DNA of 64,000 nucleotides. Origin: Chloroflexota bacterium. GTDB taxonomy: Bacteria > Chloroflexota > Dehalococcoidia > Bin125. Positions 9,890 through 20,142 of the stretch are shown piece after piece. The stretch covers positions 228,755 to 292,754 of the forward strand of contig JAPPFB010000012.1 in assembly GCA_028875225.1 (NCBI GenBank), read 5' to 3'. Both the position numbers and the translations under genes were made by a program. The stretch's first letter is position 1, and each line of letters starts with the position of its first letter. Under the pieces are notes generated by a model, which was not told the origin of the DNA, did not search any database, and saw only the letters and a list, made by a program, of their open reading frames with translations.

Positions 9890-10567
9890 CTAGGCCGCGC
9901 CGACCAAGTCGGCGGACGGCTTAGACAGCCACGTGAGTTTGAACTCGGTCAGGTCATTGACCTGCCAGTCGGATGTCAGATTGAGGTCCTGGGTGAGTTC
10001 GCTGCGCACCAGGACGACCTTCATCCCGGCGGCCTTGGCGGACTCGACGCCAGCGGGCGCGTCCTCGATCGCAATGCACTGCGCGGGGTCGAAACCCAGC
10101 TTGTCTGCGGCGTTGAGGTAGATCTCGGGGGAGGGCTTGCCCATCGAGACCTCATCGCCGGCAGTTGTGTGATCGAAGTACTCGCGCAGTCCGGCGCCAG
10201 ACAGCGCGGCGTCGACCCAGACCCGGTGCGACGAGCTGGCGACCGCGATCGGGACGCCGGCGTCTCGCAACTTCACCACAAGTTCACGCGCTCCGCGAAT
10301 CAAAGGTGCGCCGGCCAGGTACTGGTCCAGCACGTCGGAGTTGTAACGAGCCTCGAACTGTTCGAACGGCATCGAAATCGGATAGCGCTCGCAGAGGTCG
10401 TCCCAAGTGCTGGTCAGGGTCGTGCCCAGGTAGCGGAAGTAGTCCTCCAGCGGGAACTCAACGCCGTGTTCGGCGAGAAGTACGCGAACTGCTTCGTAGT
10501 GCAGCGGCTCGGAGTCGAGCAGGACGCCGTCCATGTCGAAGATTACTGCTGAAGCGCCGGTCGACAT
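9890..10567 (-). CDS. HAD-superfamily phosphatase inserted in the atp operon
   Basis: Haloacid-dehalogenase-like hydrolase of the beta-phosphoglucomutase/phosphatase subfamily (225 residues). Motif I is DMDGVLLDSEP with nucleophile Asp11 and acid/base Asp13. A helical cap follows (about 20-85), then motif II Ser/Thr in VASSSH, motif III Lys in GKPSPEIY and motif IV in AIEDAPAG. Likely acts on a small phosphorylated metabolite; the substrate cannot be read. It starts 3 bp after atpG ends and stops 24 bp before atpD starts, so it must be co-transcribed with the F1 genes. Confidence 0.93.
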   Translation of the reverse strand: MSTGASAVIFDMDGVLLDSEPLHYEAVRVLLAEHGVEFPLEDYFRYLGTTLTSTWDDLCERYPISMPFEQFEARYNSDVLDQYLAGAPLIRGARELVVKLRDAGVPIAVASSSHRVWVDAALSGAGLREYFDHTTAGDEVSMGKPSPEIYLNAADKLGFDPAQCIAIEDAPAGVESAKAAGMKVVLVRSELTQDLNLTSDWQVNDLTEFKLTWLSKPSADLVGAA

Positions 10568-10570
10568 GGG

Positions 10571-11449
10571 TTAGCCCTTGAGCGCCTCGACGCCGCCGGT
10601 GATATCGAGCAGCTCGGAGGTGATCTGCTCCTGGCGGGCCTTGTTGTAGACGAGCGTGAGGTCGGAGATCATATCGTTGGCGGCATCGGTCGCATTACGC
10701 ATTGCGACCATCCGCGCCGACTGTTCGGAGGCGGCCGCTTCGAGCACGGCCTGGTAGACGAGCAGGTCAACGTAGCGCGGCAACAGGTCGGCCAGCACCT
10801 CTTGCGGTGAGGGTTCGAAGATGTACTGCGTCTCACCCGAGGATTCCTCGTCGCTCGCGGGCGGCTCGACGGGCAGGATCGGCACGGTGACCGGGACCTG
10901 GGTCACGGTGTTGACGAAGGACGCGTAGACCAGCATTACCTGGTCAACCTTGCCGTCGGTATAGTCGTCAATCGCGATGCGCGAGATCGGCTGGGTCTCG
11001 GCCAGTCCGGGGTAGTCCCCCAGTTCCTGGAAGCTGGCCCGAAAGTCAATCCCGAAGCGCTGGAAATAGTCGCCGCCCTTGCGGCCAACCGGGATCATCG
11101 AGATGTCGCCGGAACCGCCGGCATCGGGGCCGAGCACGATCTCGCCCGTGTGCCGCTCCAGGTTGGCAATCAGACCGCCGCAGAGACCGCGATCGGGTGT
11201 GATCAGAATCACGGTCGTCTCGTTGACATCGCGCCGTTCGAGCAGTGGATGCGCGGTCTCCGGTTCGCCCGCGACGCCGGACAGGTGGCCGAGTACGGTC
11301 TGCATCTTCTCGGCGTAGGGCCGCGCCTGCAGCGCGCGATCCTGGGCGCGACGCATCTTCGACGCGGCCACGAGCTGGATCGCGTTGGTGATCTTGGCCG
11401 TGTTCTCGACCGAGCGGATGCGCCGTCGGATTTCGCGGGTGTTGGCCAT
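10571..11449 (-). CDS. atpG: F-type ATP synthase subunit gamma
   Basis: Rotor shaft of F1 (292 residues). The N-terminal REIRRRIRSVENTAKITNAIQLVAASKMRRA and the C-terminal AMRNATDAANDMISDLTLVYNKARQ regions form the coiled-coil shaft, with the Rossmann-like domain (ITPDRGLCGGLIANL) between. An acidic stretch PPASDEESSGETQ near residue 210 is a small insertion in the globular domain. Lies 44 bp after atpA and 3 bp before the HAD gene. Confidence 0.97.
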   Translation of the reverse strand: MANTREIRRRIRSVENTAKITNAIQLVAASKMRRAQDRALQARPYAEKMQTVLGHLSGVAGEPETAHPLLERRDVNETTVILITPDRGLCGGLIANLERHTGEIVLGPDAGGSGDISMIPVGRKGGDYFQRFGIDFRASFQELGDYPGLAETQPISRIAIDDYTDGKVDQVMLVYASFVNTVTQVPVTVPILPVEPPASDEESSGETQYIFEPSPQEVLADLLPRYVDLLVYQAVLEAAASEQSARMVAMRNATDAANDMISDLTLVYNKARQEQITSELLDITGGVEALKG

Positions 11450-11493
11450 TGACCCCTACTGCTCTCAGTTGCTCTCTCAGGTGCCTGTGCCGC

Positions 11494-13020
<1,527 letters not shown>

Positions 13021-13042
13021 GATGCTGACTCCTTTGGTGTGA

Positions 13043-13582
13043 TTAACCCTGCGCCAACGAGCGACGCATGGTAGACAGGCGCGTGCGCACAGATCCGTCG
13101 ATGATGCGATCGCCGATCTTGACGACGGCGCCGCCGATGATCTCGCTGTCGACGGTCTCGCTGAGTCTGACGTCTGCGGCGCTGCTGTATCGTCGCACCG
13201 CTTCTTCGACAGCGGCTCGCGCGTCAGCGGACAGCGGCACCGCGGTGGTCACCGTCGCCTCGGCGATGCCGCGAACGCTGTTCAGGCGCTCGCGGAACGC
13301 TTCGATGATTTGCGGGGCGAGATTGGACCGGCGTTTGCGAACAAGCAACTTGGCGAAGTTGGCTGCGTTGGGTTGCACATCGGGCAGCGCATCGTCCAGG
13401 ACTCGTTCCTTCTCGGCCTGCGCCACGCGAGTCGAGACCAGGAACCCATAAACCGTGGGCTCAGCGAACAGCGCCGCGATGTCCTCGAGATCGGACAACC
13501 AGCGATCGTGAGACGCGGTGTCGTGCGCGATGCCGAATACCGCGTCGGCGTAGCGTCGTGCAGCGGGATCGCTCAGCGCCAC
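13043..13582 (-). CDS. atpH: F-type ATP synthase subunit delta
   Basis: Peripheral-stalk subunit linking F1 alpha to subunit b (179 residues). The N-terminal six-helix domain begins with [12 protein letters not shown] and the C-terminal region contains the family pattern [21 protein letters not shown]. Nine bases separate it from atpF. Confidence 0.95.
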   Translation of the reverse strand: MALSDPAARRYADAVFGIAHDTASHDRWLSDLEDIAALFAEPTVYGFLVSTRVAQAEKERVLDDALPDVQPNAANFAKLLVRKRRSNLAPQIIEAFRERLNSVRGIAEATVTTAVPLSADARAAVEEAVRRYSSAADVRLSETVDSEIIGGAVVKIGDRIIDGSVRTRLSTMRRSLAQG

Positions 13583-13591
13583 AGGCCGCTC

Positions 13592-14092
13592 CTAGTTCTG
13601 CTGCCCACTTGAGGATTCGGCCAACACATCGGCGATCAGGCGCTGATGGTCGTCCTCGTCCAGCGATTGTTCAATCACGCGCTCGGCGGCCGCGATCGCC
13701 ATGCCGGCAAACTCGTTGCGCAGCTGTTGGACCGCCTGATCGCGTTCCTGCTCGATCTCCGAACGGGCACGCTCGATCAGTTGCTCGGCCTGGCCGACCG
13801 CGTTCTCGCGCGCTTCAGCCTCAATGCGCTGGGCAAGCTCCTGAGCCTGCGCGACCAGGCGCTGCGCCTCGTCGCGGCCCTGCTGGATCTCGGCGCGAGC
13901 TTCAGCGCGCGCCTCCTCGGCGGCCTCTTGGGCTCGTTCGGACGCCGTCAGGCCCTCTTCGATCCGCTTGCGCCGCTCGTCGAGCACGCGACCGAGCGGC
14001 TTGTAGAGCAGCACGATCAGCAAGGCGAACAGGATGCCGAAACTGATGAAATGCGTGATCAGTCCGGCCAGGTTGAGACCGAGAGCGTCCAT
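13592..14092 (-). CDS. atpF: F-type ATP synthase subunit b
   Basis: Peripheral-stalk subunit (166 residues): one N-terminal membrane helix (about residues 8-30, FISFGILFALLIVLLYKPLG) and a long charged helix rich in Ala, Glu and Arg that dimerises as a coiled coil. A single b gene is present, so a b2 homodimer is expected. Separated from atpE by 100 bp that hold a strong hairpin. Confidence 0.96.
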   Translation of the reverse strand: MDALGLNLAGLITHFISFGILFALLIVLLYKPLGRVLDERRKRIEEGLTASERAQEAAEEARAEARAEIQQGRDEAQRLVAQAQELAQRIEAEARENAVGQAEQLIERARSEIEQERDQAVQQLRNEFAGMAIAAAERVIEQSLDEDDHQRLIADVLAESSSGQQN

Positions 14093-14140
14093 ACCATCCT
14101 GCCAATCAGTCTGTTCCGTCCGCCAATCCGGTCAGCGGGG

Positions 14141-14175
14141 CCGCAGGACCTGCGTCCGGCGGTGGTCCGCTGCGG
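14141..14175. repeat. Stem-loop between atpE and atpF
   Basis: CCGCAGGACC (14141-14150) pairs with GGTCC-CTGCGG (14164-14175, one bulged base). In many atp operons the c-subunit gene is expressed far above its neighbours, and a stem-loop after atpE could protect or punctuate that message. The role is inferred; only the pairing is seen. Confidence 0.45.
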
Positions 14176-14192
14176 TGTCTGGCGGCGTCAGG

Positions 14193-14520
<328 letters not shown>

Positions 14521-14528
14521 GCTGTTCC

Positions 14529-16082
14529 CTAGTGCTCGGCCGCCTCGTCGTGGTGCTCCTCGTGGTCGCCGACCGCGGTCGATGCGAACACGAGCGTCAG
14601 CATGGCGAAGACGAACGCCTGGATGAAGCCGACGAAAACTTCCAGTCCGAAGAACACCGTCGGCACCACGAAGGCGACCAGGAACATCGAGATAAACAGC
14701 ACCACTTCACCGGCAAAGATGTTGCCGAAGAGACGGAAGGTGAAGGAGATCACGCGTCCGACCTCGGAAACGATTTCCAAGATTCCGACGAACACCCCCA
14801 TCGGCCCCTTGACAATCGCGTGCGAGCCAACGCCGATGTACTTGCCGAAGTTCGCACCGATCCCGACTCCGCGCATGCCGAAATACTGCACCGCAAGGAA
14901 CGACCAGAGCGCGAGTGCCAGGGGCAGGTTCACGTCGGACGCCAGGGCCCGGAAGATTGGGAAAATGTGGCCGACCGTGCCGGTCGTCTCACCGGTCTCT
15001 GCGTCGACGTAGCCCTTCTCTTCCATCCTCAGGATGAAGCCGAGATGCGCCGTATTGACCGTGGTGGGCACGACGGCCGGATCGTGGTCGCCAATTGCGG
15101 TTTCGCATTCGATCAGGCAGAGCTGCGCGACGCTGCCGTCGGCGCCCGGCTCGATCACCAGCGGCTCCGCGAACGCGTCGTAGGAGAAGTCGCGCGTCTC
15201 GGCGAACAACGTGCGCGGCGGGATGATTTTGAATCCGTCGCCGGACAGGATCGGTCCGGTCGCCTTGACCAGTTCGGCGTCGCCGGCCACGATCGGCAGG
15301 TTGAAGACCATCGCGTACTCGAGCTCGTGGTGGCCCTCGTCGACAATCCCGCCCGCCTCCAGCCGCGACTCGATTTCGTGAACCAGGTCTTCGCCGTCGG
15401 TGCCATACGGAATCGGGTTGGTCCAGAACTCGCTGCGGACCGCAAACTCGGTGTCTGTCAGGTGGTGCTTGCGGATTTTGTGGATGATTTCGTCCGACTT
15501 GTCCTGCTTGTCGACCTTGAACGGGATCGGCTCGAAGAACGCGTTGCCGAATGCGTCATTGATCGCGTCGACTTCACCATCCGACAAGCTGCGCTCGCCT
15601 GCCTCAAGGTCTTCGACCACCTCCATCACTGAGACTTCCATCTCGTGCAGGTAGTGGTAGCGGTAGTTCTCAACTGGGCCGATGACGTTGTTCCAGGGGA
15701 ACAGCGCGAACCAGTTGCCGATCAACAGGAAGATGAAGATGGTGAAGACGAAGGGGAAGAACTTCTTGCCGTTGCGCTCGCCGCCGACCTGCTGGGAAAT
15801 GCCGAGGAAGGCTTCGTAGATCGCCTCGACCAGATTCTGGAAGCCGGAAGGAACCAGCGCCGACTCCACGTCTCGGGTCCGTCGCCAGACCACGAATGCG
15901 GCAATCACCAGGAGCAGGATGACCACCCAGGCGGACAGGATGGTGTTGGTCAACTCCATGAAGCCAAGGTCGGCGACCGGCTCGGCGGCGAGGGCGATCA
16001 CCGGCGCGGGAGCGCGGACGACGAAGAAACCGAAGACCGCGAAGGCAAGTGTGGCGAAGATGATCAGGCGTCTTCGGCTCAC
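14529..16082 (-). CDS. atpB: F-type ATP synthase subunit a with a ~235-residue extra loop domain
   Basis: Proton-channel stator subunit. Family landmarks: membrane segments near 48-66 and 111-130, SDVNLPLALALWSF (382-395), the essential Arg450 in SFTFRLFGNIFAGEV, and a final helix near 480-503. The usual length is 230-300 residues; this one is 517. The excess is one block, about residues 139-375, between the second membrane helix and the SDVNLPLAL helix. It is soluble, acidic and without membrane helices. In the five-helix topology this loop faces outside. The sequence also has an extra N-terminal hydrophobic segment (6-33) and a His/Glu-rich tail. Start overlaps the atpI/Z-like stop by 4 bp. 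Confidence 0.95.
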   Translation of the reverse strand: MSRRRLIIFATLAFAVFGFFVVRAPAPVIALAAEPVADLGFMELTNTILSAWVVILLLVIAAFVVWRRTRDVESALVPSGFQNLVEAIYEAFLGISQQVGGERNGKKFFPFVFTIFIFLLIGNWFALFPWNNVIGPVENYRYHYLHEMEVSVMEVVEDLEAGERSLSDGEVDAINDAFGNAFFEPIPFKVDKQDKSDEIIHKIRKHHLTDTEFAVRSEFWTNPIPYGTDGEDLVHEIESRLEAGGIVDEGHHELEYAMVFNLPIVAGDAELVKATGPILSGDGFKIIPPRTLFAETRDFSYDAFAEPLVIEPGADGSVAQLCLIECETAIGDHDPAVVPTTVNTAHLGFILRMEEKGYVDAETGETTGTVGHIFPIFRALASDVNLPLALALWSFLAVQYFGMRGVGIGANFGKYIGVGSHAIVKGPMGVFVGILEIVSEVGRVISFTFRLFGNIFAGEVVLFISMFLVAFVVPTVFFGLEVFVGFIQAFVFAMLTLVFASTAVGDHEEHHDEAAEH

Positions 16083-16399
16083 GCGCGATCCTCCTCGTCC
16101 TGTTCATCGTCCACCGGCGCGTCGTTACTGTGAGGGCGCCGCTCTGCCTGGTCTTGTCGTTGCCGCGCTTGAGCGGCGTCTTCACGCTGTTTCGCTTGCG
16201 CAGCGAACATATCTTGCAACATCCGGTACCCGCCCCAGCCGGCCGACGCCAGGCCAAGCGCGAGCCCGACGAGCGTGAGCGCGAATCCCGTGCCCAACTC
16301 GTCATCCAGCAGGACCCCGCCGACAACGCCCAGCACGATGCACGTGGCCACGTACCAGCCGATGCCCATGAGTTGCATGGCCGGCGGCCACTGTCTCAC
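16079..16399 (-). CDS. AtpI/AtpZ-like ATP synthase accessory membrane protein
   Basis: A 106-residue protein with two membrane segments (about 8-28 and 36-57), the pattern GGVLLDDELGTGFALTLVGLALGL seen in small AtpI/AtpZ-type proteins, and a charged Gln/Arg/Glu-rich cytoplasmic tail. Such proteins sit at the head of atp operons and help c-ring assembly or Mg/Ca supply. GTG start; 4-bp overlap with atpB. First gene of the operon, with a 114-bp gap upstream in which I see no strong promoter. Confidence 0.8.
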   Translation of the reverse strand: MRQWPPAMQLMGIGWYVATCIVLGVVGGVLLDDELGTGFALTLVGLALGLASAGWGGYRMLQDMFAAQAKQREDAAQARQRQDQAERRPHSNDAPVDDEQDEEDRA

Positions 16400-16513
16400 G
16401 GGGATACCCCCTGCCGGAGCAATGTGAAGGCTATCACAGACACCAGTTGCGACAAGACACCGCTGCCCCGGCCTGAACCGATTCCAGACCCGACAACCGC
16501 TGTGTATTGCGGG

Positions 16514-17035
16514 TTACTCGAAGTCGTCCATGTCGAGCGACTCGATGAAATCGCGGAAGGCCGACATCTTCTCCAGCTCCTCCGGCTTCACCGGCTCCGG
16601 CCGGCCTTCTTCGTCCGTCGACACCAGCCCCTCGTCGTCCAGCAGCACACCGGCCTGGTCGATTACCTCATCCTCGACGAAGATCGGCGCCTCGGCCCGA
16701 ACCGCCAGCGCAATCGCATCCGACGGCCGCGAGTCGATCTCCACTTGCTCGTTGTTCACATCCAGGAACACTCGCGCGTAGTAGGTGTCGTTGCGGACCT
16801 CGGTGACCACGACTCGGGTCACGTTGGCGCCCAGCTCCTGCATTACGTTGGTCATCAGGTCGTGGGTCATCGGCCGCTGAACGGACACGTTCTGCAGGCG
16901 GATCGCAATCGCATCGGCCTCGGCCGCGCCGATGTAGATCGTCAGGTAACGGTCAGCGTCCTTCTCCTTGAGCACCACAACCCGGTTGTAGTTCATCAGG
17001 GAGACGCGCAGCGCTTCGATCGTGACTTCTTTCAT
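16514..17035 (-). CDS. Bifunctional nuclease domain (DUF151) protein
   Basis: Small cytoplasmic protein (173 residues) of the BFN/DUF151 family. The domain covers about residues 1-130 and shows YLTIYIGAAEADAIAIRLQ, RPMTHDLMTNVMQELGA and the hallmark SRPSDAIALAVRAEAPIFV. Family members have been reported with nuclease activity on DNA and RNA, though the physiological role in bacteria is unclear. The acidic C-terminal 40 residues are outside the domain. Confidence 0.92.
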   Translation of the reverse strand: MKEVTIEALRVSLMNYNRVVVLKEKDADRYLTIYIGAAEADAIAIRLQNVSVQRPMTHDLMTNVMQELGANVTRVVVTEVRNDTYYARVFLDVNNEQVEIDSRPSDAIALAVRAEAPIFVEDEVIDQAGVLLDDEGLVSTDEEGRPEPVKPEELEKMSAFRDFIESLDMDDFE

Positions 17036-17144
17036 GTCGCGTGTCCCTTCTAACTCCGCCGGTTCGCCGCTCCGCGGACGCTGCCCTGTCAGATTAGCGT
17101 AGGCCGAGCGCCAGCTAGCGGAACAGATGGGGGACCGGACCGGT

Positions 17145-18479
17145 TCAATCGCGCGGCAGACCGGGCGGCGGTTGTGTCGGACCTCCGCGTCCCAGCCAGA
17201 GCGAGCCGAGCGCGATCACAAACAGGCCGCCGCCGAGCAGAAAGAGCCCCTGCCGCACGCCAGCGGCGTCCGACACCCCACCGACCAGCAACAGCGCCAG
17301 CATCGACACCGCGTTGGCCAGCATCATCTGGGCCGAAAACAGGCGGCCACGCATCTCGGGCGGCGAGCGCTCTTGTAGCAGCGTCTGCGCCGGGGCATTC
17401 ACCATCGCATAGGCCAATCCCAGCGGAAACGCCATGATCAGCGTCGCGGCGAGCAGCCAGTCCTGGGTCGAACCGGTTGATCGGAGGAAATCGAGCACCC
17501 CGAACATCGTCACGATCACCGTGATCACGCCCAAGCCAAACGAGGCCATCGTGTTCATCCGGATCCGCCGCCCGATGCGCGGCACAAAGACCAGCGCCAG
17601 CAGCGCGCCGAATCCGGTTGGCCAGAACACGAAGACCGCATCCTCCTCGGCCCGGCCGAGCACATCGTGGACGAACTGCGGGACCAGCACGGCGAACATG
17701 AACAGCATCATCACGCCCGAGATCAGCTGAACCAGCGCCAGCGCGGTCAATCGGTCGCGCCAGACCAGATCGCCCGCCGAGCGAATGTCGTGCAACGTGG
17801 TCGCGAACGCCGCCCTGATCTGCCCGACATCCTCCGAGACCCGATGCGGCGTCCGGTCGAACGGCGGCAGCGACGGCAGGAATGCGAGCAGCAATGCCGA
17901 CAGCACCAGAGCGACCGCGCTGACGATGTAGGACGCGTCGTAGCCGATCACCTTGAGCATGATCGGCGCCAGCGCCACCAGGCCGATCAGCTGGGTCGAG
18001 GTCGTCGTGAATTGAAACGCGGAGTTGGCTGAGAGCAGTTGCGGCCGGGCCACGAATCGGGGCAGCGCCGCCGCGCCCGCCGGCACGGCAAACTGTCCGG
18101 CGAGCGCCGTCCCGAACGCGACCGCGTAGACCGCGCCGACCGAGACATTGTCGGCCACGAGCAGCAACGCCGTCAGTCCGGCCCGAACAATGACCGCGAC
18201 AATCATCACGCGACGCTTGTCCAGCCGATCGAGGAGCACCCCGGCGACGGCGCCGCTGACCACCGGCGGCGCGGCCAGACAGATCACCAGCAACGTTGAC
18301 GCGAACGGCGAACCGGTCTGCTCCAACACCCAGATCAACAGCACGAACTGGATCGCCGAGTTGACCGTCAGCTGGATCGCCGTCGCCGACCACAGCGCCA
18401 CGAACGGACGGTTGCGGAACAGCGGAGCGACGACCGGATCGCCGACCGATCCCTGGTCAACCCCTCGGTCGCTGGTCAC
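17145..18479 (-). CDS. MFS transporter (EntS-like / MFS_3 type)
   Basis: Membrane exporter of 444 residues with about 12 hydrophobic helices, starting FRNRPFVALWSATAIQLTVNSAIQFVLLIWV. The LLDRLDKRRVM loop after helix 2 corresponds to the MFS motif A position. Belongs to the broad drug/siderophore exporter group but is not one of the close paralogues at 33192-40115, as it lacks their conserved tail. Its start overlaps the pyrF stop by 4 bp, so the two are translationally coupled. Confidence 0.9.
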   Translation of the reverse strand: MTSDRGVDQGSVGDPVVAPLFRNRPFVALWSATAIQLTVNSAIQFVLLIWVLEQTGSPFASTLLVICLAAPPVVSGAVAGVLLDRLDKRRVMIVAVIVRAGLTALLLVADNVSVGAVYAVAFGTALAGQFAVPAGAAALPRFVARPQLLSANSAFQFTTTSTQLIGLVALAPIMLKVIGYDASYIVSAVALVLSALLLAFLPSLPPFDRTPHRVSEDVGQIRAAFATTLHDIRSAGDLVWRDRLTALALVQLISGVMMLFMFAVLVPQFVHDVLGRAEEDAVFVFWPTGFGALLALVFVPRIGRRIRMNTMASFGLGVITVIVTMFGVLDFLRSTGSTQDWLLAATLIMAFPLGLAYAMVNAPAQTLLQERSPPEMRGRLFSAQMMLANAVSMLALLLVGGVSDAAGVRQGLFLLGGGLFVIALGSLWLGRGGPTQPPPGLPRD

Positions 18480-19324
18480 AACGCCTCGCGGTGAGGTTTC
18501 GCTGCATTGGCTGCGGCGTGCAGCTTCGCTGTGTTGGCTGCGGCCCGCAGCCTGGACGCTTCCGCTCTTATCTCCTCTGCTTCACCCGCATAGATCACTG
18601 AGCGGGACGCCGAGACCAGCAACCCGCGTCCATCCGCATCAACGCCGGCAGCCACCGAAGCCTCAAGATCCCCGCCTTGCGCGCCAATGCCCGGCAACAG
18701 AATCGGCATCTCGGGACAGAGCGACCGCACCCGGCGGAGTTCTTCCGGCCACGTCGCCCCGACAACCAAACCCAGGTTCCTGTGGTGCGCCTCACCCCAA
18801 TCGCGAGCCCGCTCGGCGACGGTCAGGTACAACGGTTCGTTGTTCACTACAGGAAGCGACTGCAACTCAGCGGCTCCGGGATTCGAGGTGCGGCAGAGCG
18901 CGAACGCCCCGCGATCGGGTCGTTGCAGAAACGGCGCGACCGCGTCTCCGCCCAGATAGGGATTGATGGTCAATGCGTCGGCGTCGAACCAGTCGAAGGC
19001 ACTGGTGGCATAGGCCTCGGCGGTGTTGCCAATGTCGTTGCGCTTGGCGTCGAGAATGACGATCGCATCCGGCGAGATGCGCCGAACTGCCGCAATCGTC
19101 TCCTTCAGCGCCTGCCAACCGATGTCGCCGGCGACTTCGTAAAAGGCGGACTGCGGCTTGTACGCGCAGACCAGACCGGCCGTAGCCTCGATCACGCGGA
19201 TGTTGAAGTCGAGAATCTCTTCCGGCGCCGTGCGTTGGGGCTGTGGATCGAGCCCAACACAGATCAGCGAGCCGCTGACATCCATTGCCGCCGACAGCCG
19301 TTCCGTGAAGAGTGAAGCAGCCAT
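18476..19324 (-). CDS. pyrF: Orotidine 5'-phosphate decarboxylase
   Basis: Last step of UMP synthesis. The active-site signature LDAKRNDIGNTAEAY (Asp-x-Lys-x-x-Asp) and the opening FTERLSAAMD...ICVGLDPQ place it in the longer type-2 PyrF group (282 residues from ATG 19324). Longer upstream starts are possible but would overlap the divergent comB gene. The last 25 residues contain a ninefold-residue direct duplication of the form AAANxAKxH, a recent small repeat. Divergent from comB with 44 bp between starts. Confidence 0.95.
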   Translation of the reverse strand: MAASLFTERLSAAMDVSGSLICVGLDPQPQRTAPEEILDFNIRVIEATAGLVCAYKPQSAFYEVAGDIGWQALKETIAAVRRISPDAIVILDAKRNDIGNTAEAYATSAFDWFDADALTINPYLGGDAVAPFLQRPDRGAFALCRTSNPGAAELQSLPVVNNEPLYLTVAERARDWGEAHHRNLGLVVGATWPEELRRVRSLCPEMPILLPGIGAQGGDLEASVAAGVDADGRGLLVSASRSVIYAGEAEEIRAEASRLRAAANTAKLHAAANAAKPHREAL

Positions 19325-19368
19325 GTGGCAAGAGTATCCCCGCAACTGGTCGGTCGTAGGCTGCATGG

Positions 19369-20142
19369 GTGTCACTTCGAGATCCAGGTTCCGACCTCGA
19401 CATCCAGGTCTACTTCCAACCGCCGCCTGCATCTGTGCTTCGCGGCGCGGCTGTAGTCATTCTCGACATCCTGCGCGCCACGACCGTGCATGCCGCGCTG
19501 TTCGCCGGCGAGGCGGGCGCGGTCTACCCAGTCGCCGATTTCTCCGCCGGCATATCACTGCGCGATGCCATCCCTGACAGCCGGTTGATCGGCGAGGTCG
19601 GCGCCTTGCCACCACCTGAAGCCGACTATGGCAACTCGCCCACCGAGTTCGAGTCGCTTGATGTGCGTGGCTGGACGGTCGTGCACGTAACCAGCAACGG
19701 CACGCGAGCCCTGGTCAACGCCATAGATGCGGATCTCGCGCTCTCCGGCTGTCTGCGCAACAGGAGCGCTTCGATCGACTACCTGCTGTCTCGCAAATCG
19801 GAACGAATCGCCGTCGTCTGCAGCGGTGACCACAATGGGAGCGCACCGTCGGTCGAGGATTCGTTCGCGGCTGGGGCTTATGTCGACAGGCTCAGACGCC
19901 TGGTTCCTGATGCCAGGCTGCGGGGCGGCGCGCGCCTGGCGTTGAAACTGTTCCAGTCATACGCGCGGTCGCCTTCTCGCGCCTTCGCCGACTCACCCCA
20001 CGGCGACCATCTGCGCCAGCTTGGATTCCAGGCCGACTTCAAGTATGCGGGCGACATCGACGCCGACTCGACCGTCATCGTCCTGGCCGTCGATCGATCA
20101 GGTCGGCCCGTCCTTAAGCGAATCCCAGCTCTGCCGCATTGA
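19369..20142 (+). CDS. comB: Probable 2-phosphosulfolactate phosphatase
   Basis: ComB-family protein of 257 residues. Motifs include VVILDILRATTVHAALFAGEAG, the GEVGALPPPEADYGNSP loop, VTSNGTRAL and the acidic site around SVEDSFAAGAY. The founding enzyme removes phosphate from 2-phosphosulfolactate to give sulfolactate, a Mg-dependent step of coenzyme M synthesis in archaea; many bacteria carry homologues tied to sulfolactate or with unknown roles. No other coenzyme M gene is in the window. GTG start. The last 45 bp overlap the convergent DUF4129 gene. Confidence 0.88.
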   Translation: MSLRDPGSDLDIQVYFQPPPASVLRGAAVVILDILRATTVHAALFAGEAGAVYPVADFSAGISLRDAIPDSRLIGEVGALPPPEADYGNSPTEFESLDVRGWTVVHVTSNGTRALVNAIDADLALSGCLRNRSASIDYLLSRKSERIAVVCSGDHNGSAPSVEDSFAAGAYVDRLRRLVPDARLRGGARLALKLFQSYARSPSRAFADSPHGDHLRQLGFQADFKYAGDIDADSTVIVLAVDRSGRPVLKRIPALPH

